Counted from the first letter of the stretch, positions 45,559 to 55,657 are shown. The stretch: 64,000 nt of DNA from Bacteroidia bacterium (GCA_030430845.1 JAUIKE010000002.1:1-64000); one strand, 5' to 3'. The notes: generated by a model from the sequence alone, not told the origin. Translations and numbers: made by a program.

Positions 45559-47607
45559 ATGAAAGCATCTATTTTCACCATTCTCTTACTGTTTATTTTT
45601 TCCCAGCCCCTTTTTTCCCAGGAAAAGAAAAATCCTTCTTTTGAGGAAGTGATGTCCTTACGATCCGCAGGTACCCCTGTCATCTCTCCGGATGGACAGC
45701 ATCTGTTGTTCAGTGTCGGCACCACCGACTGGGAAAACAACCGATTCGACAGAGAGATCTGGATCTCCAAAAACGGCGGAACACCTTTTCAGTTAACCAA
45801 TACGCCCGATGGAAGCAGTTCCAATTACCAGTGGTCGCCTGACGGGAAGTGGATCTCTTTTACGGCCAATCGCGGAGATAAGAACCAGATCTACGTCATG
45901 CGTACCGAAGGCGGCGAGGCTTTCCCCATTACCCAATCCAAAGAAGGAATAAACGGATACGAATGGTCGCCCGATGGAAAACAAATCGCCTTCACGCAAG
46001 TCCGACCGGAAGAGAAGGCCGATAAGGAGCGAAAAGAACGCTATGGTAGTTTCTCCGTAGAAGATCAGGAGTATCGAATGACCGAACTTTGGCTGATCGA
46101 TTTCAAACCGGATATGCGCTCACCAAGTGAACTCCCTTGCCATGAAAAAGATTCTACTCAAACGTTTGACTGTATCAAATGGCCCGAACCCAAGGCGCTG
46201 ATCGATAGCGTGGATTTCACCGTTGGGGGCTTTCAGTGGTCGCCTGACGGCAAAAAAATTGCTTTTAACCATCAACCGGATCCTCTGATCAATTCTTTTT
46301 TCAAATCCGATATCTCTATTCTGGATGTAGCCAGTAAAAAGATCACGCCGTTTGTCAGCAATCCAAGTGGTGACGGCCTGATCGACTGGTCACCTGATGG
46401 TCAGTCTATCCTGTACACCAGTAGCTTAGATAATACCACTTCTAACTATTACGAAAACACCCGATTATTTATTAAAAAATTAGGCGACACCTCCTCCAGA
46501 GAGATCGCCCAGGATTTTGACGAAGACATTAACGGCATTGAGTGGACCTCCAAAGGCATCTTTTTCACCGCCTGGCAAAAAACGGAAAGAGGTATCTTCC
46601 TGATGAACCCTCAAAACGGGCAAACTCGCAGAGTGATCAACACTCCGGAACAAGCCTTCGGTTACACCCTCACTAAGGATGGCAAGAAAATGGCGCTGAG
46701 CGGACAATACAATAATTCGCTGGGAGAAATTTTCACCTGCAACACCACTGATTTTTCCCTAAAAAAAATAACCAACTTTACCGATCAGATCAAAGACTGG
46801 AAGGTCGCTCAAAGTGAAGTCGTCAGCTGGAAAAGTAAGGATGGAGCGACGATAGAAGGCATACTGCACAAACCCGAGGATTACGATCCCAATAAAAAGT
46901 ATCCTCTTTTGGTAGTCATCCACGGCGGCCCTACCGGCATTGACCGGCCTACGCCAGTGCCCGCCTATGTGTATCCAATTGTACAATGGTTAAATAAAGG
47001 AGCACTTATACTTAGGCCCAATTACAGAGGATCTGCCGGTTACGGGGCAAAATTCAGAGAGCTGAATGTTGAAAACCTCGGAGTCGGAGATGCCTGGGAT
47101 GTGCTATCCGGAGTAGATTATCTCGACCGGCAAGGATTGATCGACACCGACAAAATGGGAGCCATGGGATGGAGTCAGGGTGGTTACATCTCTGCTTTTC
47201 TGACGACGACTTCCGATCGTTTCAAGGCCATCTCAGTAGGTGCCGGTATTTCGGATTGGACGACCTATTATGTCAATACGGATATCCACCCTTTTACCCG
47301 TCAGTATTTAAAAGCCACGCCATGGGAAAATGAAGAGATCTATAGGAAGACTTCTCCGATGACGTACATCAATGACGCCTCCACTCCTACTCTGATCCAG
47401 CATGGCGAGTTTGACCGCCGGGTGCCGATTCCGAATGCGTACAAGTTGTTACAAGGCCTGGAAGATCGAGATATTCCCGCTAAATTGGTGGTGTATAAAG
47501 GTTTCGGTCATGGCATCACCAAGCCAAAGGAAAGATTAGCGGCCATTTGGCATAACTGGCAATGGTTTGGAAAATATGTTTGGGGAGAAGAGATAAAAAT
47601 CCCATAA
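45559..47607 (+). CDS. Exported S9 family (DPP/acylaminoacyl-type) serine peptidase
   Basis: The start at 45559 gives a clean signal peptide (MKASIFTILLLFIFSQPLFSQ); an earlier in-frame ATG at 45505 runs through the terminator and is rejected. The 682-residue product has a WD40-like/PD40 propeller (repeated WSPDGKxIxF motifs, about 30-400) and a C-terminal hydrolase. The triad is Ser539 in GWSQGG, Asp619 in GEFDRR and His651 in GFGHG. Periplasmic enzymes of this kind release di- or oligopeptides. It is transcribed alone. Confidence 0.93.
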   Translation: MKASIFTILLLFIFSQPLFSQEKKNPSFEEVMSLRSAGTPVISPDGQHLLFSVGTTDWENNRFDREIWISKNGGTPFQLTNTPDGSSSNYQWSPDGKWISFTANRGDKNQIYVMRTEGGEAFPITQSKEGINGYEWSPDGKQIAFTQVRPEEKADKERKERYGSFSVEDQEYRMTELWLIDFKPDMRSPSELPCHEKDSTQTFDCIKWPEPKALIDSVDFTVGGFQWSPDGKKIAFNHQPDPLINSFFKSDISILDVASKKITPFVSNPSGDGLIDWSPDGQSILYTSSLDNTTSNYYENTRLFIKKLGDTSSREIAQDFDEDINGIEWTSKGIFFTAWQKTERGIFLMNPQNGQTRRVINTPEQAFGYTLTKDGKKMALSGQYNNSLGEIFTCNTTDFSLKKITNFTDQIKDWKVAQSEVVSWKSKDGATIEGILHKPEDYDPNKKYPLLVVIHGGPTGIDRPTPVPAYVYPIVQWLNKGALILRPNYRGSAGYGAKFRELNVENLGVGDAWDVLSGVDYLDRQGLIDTDKMGAMGWSQGGYISAFLTTTSDRFKAISVGAGISDWTTYYVNTDIHPFTRQYLKATPWENEEIYRKTSPMTYINDASTPTLIQHGEFDRRVPIPNAYKLLQGLEDRDIPAKLVVYKGFGHGITKPKERLAAIWHNWQWFGKYVWGEEIKIP

Positions 47608-47647
47608 ACAAAAAATCCCCCCGCAGCCGCGGGGGGATTTTTTGTTT
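47606..47647. terminator. Bidirectional terminator between two convergent secreted-protein genes
   Basis: A perfect 19-bp stem (47606-47624 with 47629-47647) with a C6/G6 core and A6/T6 flanks overlaps both stop codons. Confidence 0.9.
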
Positions 47648-48815
47648 AATAACTTCTCTTCCATACCTGTTTGGACCCGTCGCCAAACGTAAACATCATG
47701 CTCGCTCCCTCTACGTAATAGCGGGCATAGGCTTGCCAGCCGGCTCCTTCATTAATATAAATGACACTATTTTCCGTTTTCCATTGTCCTTGCGATTGTA
47801 CGCCACCACCACCTGAGGAACCCGAAACACCAGCCCCGCCTCCGGCTATTTTACCATCTCCATAAACATAGGTACCATTCGGCTGAAGGATCAATCGCCA
47901 TTGGGCAGCGAAAGAAAACCCACCTCCGCTATTTGATTCAGTATAAAGCCAGTTTCCAACAACTCGCTGATCGAGGCTGGCAGGGTTTGCATTGCCGCTA
48001 CTATTATTCATACCACCAGGCTGTTGATTGTTATATGCTTGTCCTATACTTTGTTGTGGAGCACCACCTTTGCTAAACTGAAGGTTCAGTTGTTGTCCGT
48101 TAGCTGAAAGATTCATATTGACCGCGCCGCCTTGTAGAGTGGCTTGGAACGCCATACCTCCGCCTGTTTGGGGATCGCTGACCTGGCCTTGAGCCTGATT
48201 ACCGGTTGCGGATCCCTGAATATTGTAAATATACCCGCCGGCATCTATTTTCCCGCTTATCTGGCTACCGTTTTGAGTAAGAGATAGTACCGATGGTGTG
48301 CCGGCGATATTGCCGTTAAAATCACCGCTCCATTGACCAGCCGAATTACTGCCTGTCGAAGACATCGGGCCGCTCAGTCCACCTGCCTCTGATCGTCCAA
48401 AGCCCAATCCGCCGCCATTCTGGGAAGAAGCCGTGGTATTGGCATCCCCCCCGCCACGGTAAGTCAAAGTAAACTCATTGGCCTTGCTGTGGTCGGGCTG
48501 TCCGCTTGCATCAGGAGGGATGATGGAAAAAATGAGTTGATTTTCTTCCCGGTAAGCCTCAAAATAAGTCGATCCGGAAGCATTAGAGATCGTTCCGAAA
48601 ACATCGCCATCTTCATCCTGGCCTTTTAACTGATACTGAGTGCCATTGGCATCCACCATGCTGCCCACCACCTGATTGGCAGAAGTATATTGCAACTTCA
48701 TAACGATTTCGCCTTGAGAGGTTTGGATAAAATATTCTCCGCTGACCTTTTGTTGAGCGACCAGGACTCCGAGAAAAAGAAAAGAAAAAACTATGGTGAA
48801 GGTAAAGGGTTTCAT
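47646..48815 (-). CDS. Secreted Gly/Ser/Gln-rich protein of unknown function
   Basis: I do not recognise a named family. The ATG at 48815 gives a signal peptide (MKPFTFTIVFSFLFLGVLVAQ); a longer frame upstream is ignored. The 389-residue protein has two related beta-rich segments (GSMVDANG...YQLKGQDEDGDVFGTI, and GKIDAGGYIYNIQGSATGNQAQGQV). These are followed by low-complexity linkers of Gly, Ser, Asn and Gln, and a C-terminal lipocalin-like portion (VGNWLYTESN to KQVWKRSY). It may be a surface-exposed or periplasmic binding protein. Its neighbour on the opposite strand is an S9 peptidase. Confidence 0.75.
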   Translation of the reverse strand: MKPFTFTIVFSFLFLGVLVAQQKVSGEYFIQTSQGEIVMKLQYTSANQVVGSMVDANGTQYQLKGQDEDGDVFGTISNASGSTYFEAYREENQLIFSIIPPDASGQPDHSKANEFTLTYRGGGDANTTASSQNGGGLGFGRSEAGGLSGPMSSTGSNSAGQWSGDFNGNIAGTPSVLSLTQNGSQISGKIDAGGYIYNIQGSATGNQAQGQVSDPQTGGGMAFQATLQGGAVNMNLSANGQQLNLQFSKGGAPQQSIGQAYNNQQPGGMNNSSGNANPASLDQRVVGNWLYTESNSGGGFSFAAQWRLILQPNGTYVYGDGKIAGGGAGVSGSSGGGGVQSQGQWKTENSVIYINEGAGWQAYARYYVEGASMMFTFGDGSKQVWKRSY

Positions 48816-49041
48816 ATAAGGTAAATTGTAAGTATTTAAAAAAGGTGTTTTGGTGAGGCCTAGATAAAGGTACGACATTTTCATAGGACTAACTTTTGTT
48901 TCTTAAAATCTTCTTGTTGCAGCAGTAGGATGCCGCTGTCATACTCTAGGTGTTCTGAATAAAAAGAAAGTAAGTGCGGCAAGCTTGATTTTTTCAAATG
49001 AAGGCTGAATTTTCCAAAAAAAACTGGCTACTTTAGTGCCC

Positions 49042-49695
49042 ATGATTGAAGCGACGAACATACACAAGAGCTATAGCCATTTACATGTCCTAAAAGGAGT
49101 TGACCTACTGATCAATAAAGGCGAATTTGTATCAATAATCGGCAAGTCGGGAGCCGGTAAAAGTACCTTGCTGCATATTTTAGGTACTTTGGATAAGGCA
49201 GACAAAGGCAGTGTCCATATCAACGGAATAGATGTTTTACAACTCAACAAGAAAAAGCTGGCAGCCTTCCGAAATAAAAATATCGGATTCGTATTTCAGT
49301 TTCACCATCTACTACCCGAATTTACCGCTCTTGAGAATGTGATCATTCCGGGATTGATCGGCAAGGCCTCCGAGCCGGAGCTCAAAAAAAGAGCACACGA
49401 ACTGCTGGATTACCTGGGTTTGTCCGACCGGCTGGAGCATAAGCCTTCCGAGCTATCGGGTGGTGAACAGCAAAGAGTAGCTGTTGCACGTGCCCTGATC
49501 AACCAGCCGGCCGTTATTTTCGCCGATGAACCCTCCGGCAATCTCGATTCTGCTTCCTCTCAGGAATTGCATCAGCTGTTATTTAAACTGAGAGATGATT
49601 TCCAGCAAACCTTCGTCATCGTTACCCATAATGACGATTTGGCTAAAATGAGTGATCGAATCCTGGAAATGCAGGATGGTATCCTTAAAGTTTAA
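49042..49695 (+). CDS. lolD: LolD/MacB-type ABC transporter ATP-binding protein
   Basis: The 217-residue ATPase has Walker [11 protein letters not shown], the signature [15 protein letters not shown] and Walker [13 protein letters not shown], with [16 protein letters not shown] characteristic of the LolD/MacB group. It would power lipoprotein release or a MacB-like extrusion complex. No LolC/E permease gene is adjacent, so the partner lies elsewhere. I chose the ATG at 49042; a GTG two codons earlier is possible. It is followed 30 bases later by the DUF389 gene. Confidence 0.9.
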   Translation: MIEATNIHKSYSHLHVLKGVDLLINKGEFVSIIGKSGAGKSTLLHILGTLDKADKGSVHINGIDVLQLNKKKLAAFRNKNIGFVFQFHHLLPEFTALENVIIPGLIGKASEPELKKRAHELLDYLGLSDRLEHKPSELSGGEQQRVAVARALINQPAVIFADEPSGNLDSASSQELHQLLFKLRDDFQQTFVIVTHNDDLAKMSDRILEMQDGILKV

Positions 49696-49725
49696 TTGCA
49701 AAATTGCGAATCTCAAGCTTTCTAT

Positions 49726-51180
49726 ATGAACGATTCAACACCCAATTCCCCCAATCCATCTCCAATCAGACCGAATAAGAGCATCCTTACGATCCTGAAA
49801 GAATTATGGCAAGCTACTTTTCAATGGTTCAGAGACTTACTGAACCTCAAAGAGGGCGCCAATAATGAGGATATGATCAAGCTGGAGATCCGGAACAATA
49901 AAAAGATCCGAGGGTCCAATGCCTGGCTGTTGATGTGCTCCATCATGATCGCTTCCTTAGGTTTAGACCTCAATTCGCCGGCCGTCATCATAGGGGCGAT
50001 GTTGATCTCTCCGCTGATGTCCCCGATCCTGGGCCTGGGGCTTGGTGTCGCCTTGAATGATAAAAAATCATTATTCATTGCCTTGCAGCATTTTTTTGTA
50101 GCCATTCTGATCGCCCTGATCACCAGTACTCTTTATTTTTTGATTACGCCCTTCGGGCAACTGACGCCCGAAATTAAGGCCAGGACTGCCCCCACTTTGT
50201 TAGACGGATTGGTGGCGGTTTTTGGAGGTCTGGCAGGGATCATCTCTATTACCCGAAAGAATTCATCCAATGCTATTCCGGGTGTAGCCATTGCCACTGC
50301 CTTAATGCCTCCTCTTTGTGTGACCGGTTATGGGATCGCCAACTGGAACATGACCATTTTACTGAATTCGTTTTATCTGTTTTTCCTTAACTCCTTTTTC
50401 ATTGCGCTGACAGCCTTCATCATCATAAAATTGTTAAACTTCGAATCGGAATCTTATGACCCGAAGGAGGAGCGGCGAACTCGTATACTGCTCATTTTTT
50501 TCAGTCTCCTTTTGATCCTCCCTTCAGCTAATATCCTTTACGACCTGTACAACCAGCGGCAGGAATACCTGAAAGCGCAAACCTTTGTCAATGAGATGTT
50601 TCCTAAAACCGGAAAAACCCGATGCCGGGGTCATGAATTTCTCACGCCCGATACCTCTTCTACTCAACGATTACTCGTATTGGAGTTGTTAGGGAAGCCG
50701 GTTCCGGAAGATTCTATCAAAATATTAGAAGGCAAACTACCCAAATATGGCATCAACAATACCCGGCTTTCTCTAATCCAGAATACCAATTTGGGGCTGG
50801 AGCAACTCAACCTGATGCAGCTTGAATTGAACAACCTTGGGCAAATCGCCGAAAAGCTGGAGAATGTGAATGAGGCCAAAAGCCAGCAGGAAATTGAGAT
50901 GGACCGCCTTCGGGCCCGCTTGGATAGTATCGCGTCTGATACGATTCCCTTTGCCAAAGTTTGTAAGGAGGCCAAGATCGTTTTCCCGAAACTCGACAGG
51001 GTCAGTTATGCGCGCACTAAACAAAATGACTTCAATAGTCCCATTTCTGAGATACCTGTTTTTCTGATACAATGGAACCCCAGCAAATCTCGTTATGAGC
51101 GAACTTTGGATGAGCAAAAGTTGTACAATCTGTTGAAGGTTAGTGCAGACTTGGATACCTTGCAGCTGATTCCTTATTAG
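49726..51180 (+). CDS. DUF389-family membrane protein
   Basis: The 484-residue protein shows the DUF389 core: LLMCSIMIASLGLDLNSPAVIIGAMLISPLM and ISITRKNSSNAIPGVAIATALMPPLCV. About six transmembrane helices (80-270) are followed by a large soluble C-terminal half (about 275-484) with a coiled coil near 370-410. The family has no firmly known role. It starts 30 bases after the LolD-like gene and may be co-transcribed with it, though a functional link is not evident. I chose the ATG at 49726 over an upstream TTG. Confidence 0.88.
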   Translation: MNDSTPNSPNPSPIRPNKSILTILKELWQATFQWFRDLLNLKEGANNEDMIKLEIRNNKKIRGSNAWLLMCSIMIASLGLDLNSPAVIIGAMLISPLMSPILGLGLGVALNDKKSLFIALQHFFVAILIALITSTLYFLITPFGQLTPEIKARTAPTLLDGLVAVFGGLAGIISITRKNSSNAIPGVAIATALMPPLCVTGYGIANWNMTILLNSFYLFFLNSFFIALTAFIIIKLLNFESESYDPKEERRTRILLIFFSLLLILPSANILYDLYNQRQEYLKAQTFVNEMFPKTGKTRCRGHEFLTPDTSSTQRLLVLELLGKPVPEDSIKILEGKLPKYGINNTRLSLIQNTNLGLEQLNLMQLELNNLGQIAEKLENVNEAKSQQEIEMDRLRARLDSIASDTIPFAKVCKEAKIVFPKLDRVSYARTKQNDFNSPISEIPVFLIQWNPSKSRYERTLDEQKLYNLLKVSADLDTLQLIPY

Positions 51181-51370
51181 TGTAAGGGTGTAACAGTGAA
51201 AAAGTGTAACGGTAGTCTAACTTAATCCAACTGCGTGAATCTGCAAAACCCGCGTTTATCTGCGTCAAAGATGGGGCTAGCGGATTTTCAGTAATCAATG
51301 TACTCCTCTACAGGCGGATGGAACCCCGAAACCTTGGATCCTTTGAACTCTAAACTATCAACTAACAAAC
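51181..51370. repeat. Stuttering word repeats before the nicotinamidase gene
   Basis: The gap holds gtgtaacagtg/agtgtaacggt words (51181-51212) and then ctgcgtgaatctgc/gcgtttatctgcgt words (51230-51266). The second group is related to the tract at 9290-9317. A short ctctaaactat tract resembles 40110-40150. No gene or clear promoter is seen. Confidence 0.55.
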
Positions 51371-51991
51371 ATGAAAGCACTCCTCTTAATAGACATACAA
51401 TACGATTTTTGCCCCGGGGGCGCTCTTGAAGTAAAGGAAGGCGATGAGGTAATCCCTATAGCCAATAAATTGAGTAAGCAATTCGAGTTGGTTGTTGCCA
51501 CGCAAGACTGGCACCCTGCTGATCACGGTAGCTTTGCGGCTAATCACCCTTGGAGATATCCCGGACAGATCATTGATCTGAACGGCCTGGAGCAGATTCT
51601 CTGGCCGATCCACTGCGTGCAAAATAGCTTTGGGGCAGAATTTGTAAAAGACCTGGATACTTCTAACTTTGCAGCAGTTATTCAAAAAGGAACCGACAAG
51701 GAAATTGATTCCTACAGCGGCTTTTTCGATAACGGCCACCGCAAAGCCACCGGCCTGCACGATTTTCTCCAGGAAAAAGGCGTAGACGAAGTTTTTGTCA
51801 TGGGCCTGGCTCAGGATTACTGCGTTAAATTCACGGTTCTGGATGCACTGGAATTAGGGTATAAAGTCAAGCTAATCGTAGATGGCACTCGTGCCGTCAA
51901 TTTGAAAGAAGGAGATGGCCAACAAGCCCTGGAGGAAATGGAAAGCAAAGGAGCGATCTTAGTGAACAGCAATGACCTGGAAGTCTCCTAA
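51371..51991 (+). CDS. pncA: Nicotinamidase
   Basis: The 206-residue isochorismatase-fold enzyme has the catalytic triad Asp8 (LLIDIQYDF), Lys106 (IQKGTD) and Cys151 (GLAQDYCVKFT). The metal-binding stretch TQDWHPADHGSF lies at 44-55. It converts nicotinamide to nicotinic acid in NAD salvage. The length agrees with the E. coli enzyme. It stands alone between repeat-rich gaps. Confidence 0.94.
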   Translation: MKALLLIDIQYDFCPGGALEVKEGDEVIPIANKLSKQFELVVATQDWHPADHGSFAANHPWRYPGQIIDLNGLEQILWPIHCVQNSFGAEFVKDLDTSNFAAVIQKGTDKEIDSYSGFFDNGHRKATGLHDFLQEKGVDEVFVMGLAQDYCVKFTVLDALELGYKVKLIVDGTRAVNLKEGDGQQALEEMESKGAILVNSNDLEVS

Positions 51992-52118
51992 GCCCTCTAC
52001 CAATCCGCGGAACCCCGCCGGCCGCGTATCGCTGAAGCTTTTGGTGGAAGCATAAGGCTTGCCGAAGGCAGGGCTGGAACCTAAACAAATCAAATAGCCA
52101 AATTTAAAAAATAAAGAC
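51992..52118. other. Intergenic gap with degenerate GC-rich repeats
   Basis: The 127 bases contain accccgccggccgcg and a tgccgaaggcagggctggaa stretch that look like worn REP-type hairpins. No gene or clear promoter is visible. Confidence 0.4.
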
Positions 52119-53357
52119 ATGACTCAAGACACAATGCTTTCTTCCAAAGACCTCATGGCTTTGGAAGACCAATACGGAGCCCACAACTACCATCCAATCC
52201 CTGTTGTATTGTCGAAAGGAGAAGGTGTATATGTTTGGGATGTAGAAGGCAAGAAGTATTATGACTTCCTCTCTGCTTACTCTGCTGTCAACCAGGGGCA
52301 CTGTCATCCCAGGATCATTAATGCCCTGACCGAGCAGGCACGAAAACTGACCTTGACTTCCAGAGCTTTCTACAACGATGTTCTTGGAAGGTATGAAAAA
52401 TACATGCACGACTACTTCGGCTATGATAAGATCCTGCCTGTCAATACCGGTGTAGAGGCTTGCGAAACAGCCGTAAAACTGTGTCGGAAGTGGGGTTATG
52501 AAGTAAAAGGCATTCCAGAAAACGAAGCCAAGATCATTTTTGTGGCCAACAACTTCTGGGGGCGCACCCTGGCAGCTATTTCTTCTTCGACCGATCCGAA
52601 TACCACGCGGAATTTCGGTCCATTTATGCCGGGCTACGTAGTTATTCCTTACAATGATTTAAGCGCTTTGCAGGAAGCATTGGATGATCCGAACGTGGCT
52701 GGATTCATGGTAGAGCCAATTCAGGGGGAAGCCGGAGTGTTTGTGCCAAATGACGATTACCTGCCTAAGGCTTATCGAATGTGCAAAGAGCGCAATGTGT
52801 TATTTATAGCGGATGAAGTTCAAACAGGCATTGCTCGTACCGGCAAACTGATCTGTTGCGACCATCACGGTTTCCGTCCGGATATCCTCATTTTGGGTAA
52901 AGCATTGTCTGGCGGCGTATTCCCGGTTTCTGCAGCATTAGCAAACAACGAGATCATGGACACCATTAAACCTGGCCAACATGGATCCACTTTTGGTGGC
53001 AATCCACTGGGATGTGCCGTAGCTATGGAAGCACTGGAGGTCGTCAAAGACGAAAAGCTGGCCGAAAATGCTCAGCATTTGGGTAGGATCTTCAGAGAAA
53101 GAATGCAGAAGAATCTGGTCGAACAATCGGATCTCGTCAATCAGGTGCGCGGTAAAGGATTGCTAAATGCCATTGTGATCAATGATTCGGAAGATAGCTC
53201 TACGGCATGGGATATTTGCCTCAAGTTGGCAGAGAATGGTTTGCTTGCTAAACCGACCCACGGTAACATCATTCGATTCGCTCCTCCCCTCGTCATGACG
53301 GAAGATCAATTGAATGAATGTTGTGATATTATAGAAAAAACGATTTTGAACTTTTAA
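52119..53357 (+). CDS. rocD: Ornithine aminotransferase
   Basis: The 412-residue class-III aminotransferase has the full set of family motifs: [21 protein letters not shown], the PLP-binding Lys in ILGKALSGG and [16 protein letters not shown] for the PLP aspartate. [13 protein letters not shown] follows. The opening [10 protein letters not shown] sequence identifies ornithine delta-aminotransferase, which makes glutamate semialdehyde from ornithine. It ends in a bidirectional terminator. Confidence 0.95.
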   Translation: MTQDTMLSSKDLMALEDQYGAHNYHPIPVVLSKGEGVYVWDVEGKKYYDFLSAYSAVNQGHCHPRIINALTEQARKLTLTSRAFYNDVLGRYEKYMHDYFGYDKILPVNTGVEACETAVKLCRKWGYEVKGIPENEAKIIFVANNFWGRTLAAISSSTDPNTTRNFGPFMPGYVVIPYNDLSALQEALDDPNVAGFMVEPIQGEAGVFVPNDDYLPKAYRMCKERNVLFIADEVQTGIARTGKLICCDHHGFRPDILILGKALSGGVFPVSAALANNEIMDTIKPGQHGSTFGGNPLGCAVAMEALEVVKDEKLAENAQHLGRIFRERMQKNLVEQSDLVNQVRGKGLLNAIVINDSEDSSTAWDICLKLAENGLLAKPTHGNIIRFAPPLVMTEDQLNECCDIIEKTILNF

Positions 53358-53392
53358 AGAATAAAGGCGGCCGTTCGGCCGCCTTTATTCTT
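53357..53392. terminator. Bidirectional terminator after rocD
   Basis: A perfect 16-bp stem (53357-53372 with 53377-53392) with a GC-rich head and loop gttc separates the convergent genes. Confidence 0.85.
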
Positions 53393-53876
53393 CCTTGTCT
53401 TTATCTTTTTCTAATACATCCTCCACTATATCCTTCCCCTTCATAAATTGCTTCTTATAAAATTCCTTGAAACTTTCCGGGTTGATATCTTTCAGTGTAC
53501 CTCCCTGATCGAAGTGCTCTTTGAATACGACTCCGGTGGCGTAGGTGGAGGCCCCTGCAAAAGCGGCTAGGGAAGCGCCGCCCAGTGCCCAACCTATCAT
53601 AGGAATGGATTTCAGGCTGGAACGGATAGCATAGGCAGGCAGTCGCCCTCCGATGGTACTAAACAAAGCCAGTACTACTGATTTTCCTTTTTGCGAATTG
53701 TAATCCTTGTCATATAATTCGCATAACTGTTTGATCATATCGATCTGTACAGCCGTTACAGCGGCCAAATCAACAAGGGGAATAGGCAGCCAACCGGGGA
53801 TGGTAGAAAACCAAACGTGGTTTTTGATAATCTGATCAGCAGTGGTGGCTTTGTCTTCTTTTTTCTTCTTTGCCAT
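53385..53876 (-). CDS. DUF697-like membrane-associated protein
   Basis: The 163-residue protein has two hydrophobic stretches (about 30-60, IPGWLPIPLVDLAAVTAVQ, and about 95-125, with repeated Gly and Ala). The pattern IPLVDLAAVTAVQIDMIKQLCELY is typical of DUF697/YcjF proteins, which often accompany GTPases. Both ends are strongly charged with Lys and Glu. There is no GTPase gene beside it. The function is not known. Confidence 0.8.
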   Translation of the reverse strand: MAKKKKEDKATTADQIIKNHVWFSTIPGWLPIPLVDLAAVTAVQIDMIKQLCELYDKDYNSQKGKSVVLALFSTIGGRLPAYAIRSSLKSIPMIGWALGGASLAAFAGASTYATGVVFKEHFDQGGTLKDINPESFKEFYKKQFMKGKDIVEDVLEKDKDKEE

Positions 53877-54058
53877 GGTGTTTGTTTTTTATTGGTAGAA
53901 GGTATCATATGGTAACCGCCTGAGGCATTCAGAGAAAGCTGAAGGGTTGATCTCATTCAGCTTTTACCACATTTTTTTTAAAACGATTTTAAAATGAATC
54001 ATTAAAACTGTATTATCTAATTATTTCGACTGATCCCAGCTTTTCAGCTATTTGATCC
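53877..54058. other. Intergenic gap
   Basis: AT-rich 182-base stretch with no supported gene. A weak inverted repeat pairs tgaggcattcagagaaagctgaagg with the region near ttctcattcagcttttacc around 53930-53965. Confidence 0.35.
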
Positions 54059-54619
54059 TTAAAAATCGCAATTACAGTTTTCGAGTTGGATGGTGCGCCG
54101 GGGTTTGTAGTTGCCTGCATCCCCGATTCCAAGTGTTTCGAGGCGGTTTACCATTTTTTTGTAAATGCGCCGTTCCATCAGGTCGGTCCCGCATTGCCGG
54201 AGTTTGGTCAGGTAATCGCAGGAAAGGCCGTTTTGCCGCACAGCAAGGCGAGCCCGGTAAAATTCTTTGCCATTACAGATTACCTTTTCAAAATGATCCA
54301 CATACACCAAATGGATGTATTCGGTATAAACGCCACGGCCAAATGGAATGCCGAAAAACCAGTCGTTGCGTTCATTTAATTTCCTGTTGAGCTGCCGCAT
54401 ATTTTCTCTTCCACATTCGCCGTCTTCAAATGCCAGTACGGCCATCTGGTTCCGGTGAGGTTCATAGGCCACCAATTTTTCGTATGCCTCTAAGGAATGG
54501 GCTTCCAAAACCGGTGTTTCCCGCTGACCATTCGGATCTAGCCAGCTAAAAAGAGCGAAAAACAGCAGCATCCCTCCGCCTAGTAGCACGATCCGGTTGC
54601 TTGTCCATCGAGATTTCAT
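54059..54619 (-). CDS. Hypothetical membrane-anchored periplasmic protein with cysteine pairs
   Basis: No family is recognised. The 186-residue product begins with an uncleaved-looking hydrophobic segment (RIVLLGGGMLLFFALFSWL, about 9-27). A charged domain with seven Cys (C79 region, VICNGKE, LSCDYL, RQCGTD, ENCNCDF) follows. The Cys count suggests disulfides or metal binding outside the cytoplasm. It lies alone on the minus strand between a DUF697-like gene and the HTH/DUF2975 pair. Confidence 0.65.
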   Translation of the reverse strand: MKSRWTSNRIVLLGGGMLLFFALFSWLDPNGQRETPVLEAHSLEAYEKLVAYEPHRNQMAVLAFEDGECGRENMRQLNRKLNERNDWFFGIPFGRGVYTEYIHLVYVDHFEKVICNGKEFYRARLAVRQNGLSCDYLTKLRQCGTDLMERRIYKKMVNRLETLGIGDAGNYKPRRTIQLENCNCDF

Positions 54620-54931
54620 AATATATCAGGTGTTGTTTGATTCAAAGATCCGTAGATTTGATGAGAAAGGAAAGGGATGGTTGGGAGGCACTTTGAAGCC
54701 AAATCTTTATAAAAAAAACAGGGGTTCGGCGAAATATTTGTTTACCCCACAAATAATTCATCTAAAAACCACCAGGCTTTGTTCCCTTTCCCCACGAGCC
54801 AATCGGGGCAAATGCCCTGGTTTTTGACTACAAATTTGATAGATTTGACTTTTTGTAAAAGAAGACTGCGTGGTATGAATAAAGGGACGAATGAAATCAT
54901 CATGGAAGAACTTTCATAAATCTCGTGTATG
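54620..54931. other. 312-base gap without a gene
   Basis: Short frames on both strands lack a start region and any family pattern. An imperfect inverted repeat, aaaaaccaccagg with ccctggttttt (about 54773-54826), could act as a weak terminator for the HTH gene. Confidence 0.4.
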
Positions 54932-55135
54932 CTACTCCTGATATTCCAATATTTCACCCGGCTGGCATTCCAAAGCTTTACAAATCCCTTCCAATGTACT
55001 AAAACGGATGGCTTTAGCTTTACCATTTTTAAGAATGGAAAGATTGGATAAAGTTATTCCGACTTTTTCAGATAGTTCGTTTAATGACATTTTTCTTTTA
55101 GCCATTACGACATCCAGGTTGACAACTATAGGCAT
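54932..55135 (-). CDS. XRE-family helix-turn-helix regulator (YozG-like)
   Basis: The 67-residue protein is a single Cro/C1-type HTH domain: MSLNELSEKVGITLSNLSIL contains the recognition helix and FSTLEGICKALECQPGEIL the closing helices. This short YozG-type form is regularly found beside DUF2975 membrane proteins. It follows the DUF2975 gene by 3 bases, so they form one operon. It probably controls that operon with the membrane protein as antagonist, in analogy to similar pairs. Confidence 0.9.
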   Translation of the reverse strand: MPIVVNLDVVMAKRKMSLNELSEKVGITLSNLSILKNGKAKAIRFSTLEGICKALECQPGEILEYQE

Positions 55136-55138
55136 AAT

Positions 55139-55657
55139 TTAAATAGTTAACTCATTTTCGGATTGAATAAGCACTCCCCTTTTGAAAATATGTGCCACAA
55201 TGAACAAGATACCCGCCAGAAACAGGATTCCTCCTGGGTCCAGATGAAAAGGTGTTAGCATTCCATTATTAGCCAGCCACTCATTTTGAGCACTGGCAAC
55301 AATGACCGTCCCTCCAATTGCCAAAACCACGTAACTTATTTTTTCTACCAGACTAGCAACCCTACCTTCAAAAGGATTTGAAAGCCTTATTCTGCTTAGC
55401 AGTTGTATGGTTAAATAGGCCGCATAAGCCTTCAAAAGAACTATGAAAATCATCAAAAAGACGGCAATGGTATAATGCCTGAAACTAAATAATCTTAAAT
55501 CAAACAAATTCAGCCCCAGAAAAAGATCCTTTGCTGCTTCTGCATTGCCGATGCTTACAGCATAAGAAATAATAATAGCTCCAGCCTGAATTAACAAGCC
55601 GATAAATACTACCCAGCTAATGAGTTTTAGTGCGGAAAGGATCTTTTCTGTTTTCAT
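55139..55657 (-). CDS. DUF2975 membrane protein
   Basis: The 172-residue protein has four transmembrane helices (about 12-35, 58-85, 105-125, 140-160), with a conserved FEGRVASLVEKISYV-like loop of DUF2975 between the second and third. These proteins are thought to restrain the small HTH regulator encoded immediately downstream. The start ATG at 55657 is supported by a continuous N-terminal helix. Upstream lies a very AT-rich leader and a repeat-rich gap. Confidence 0.85.
   Translation of the reverse strand: MKTEKILSALKLISWVVFIGLLIQAGAIIISYAVSIGNAEAAKDLFLGLNLFDLRLFSFRHYTIAVFLMIFIVLLKAYAAYLTIQLLSRIRLSNPFEGRVASLVEKISYVVLAIGGTVIVASAQNEWLANNGMLTPFHLDPGGILFLAGILFIVAHIFKRGVLIQSENELTI

Noticed and set aside
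54742-55026. 94-codon minus-strand frame overlapping the HTH gene
   Set aside because: Alternate frame of the clear XRE regulator; no supporting features.
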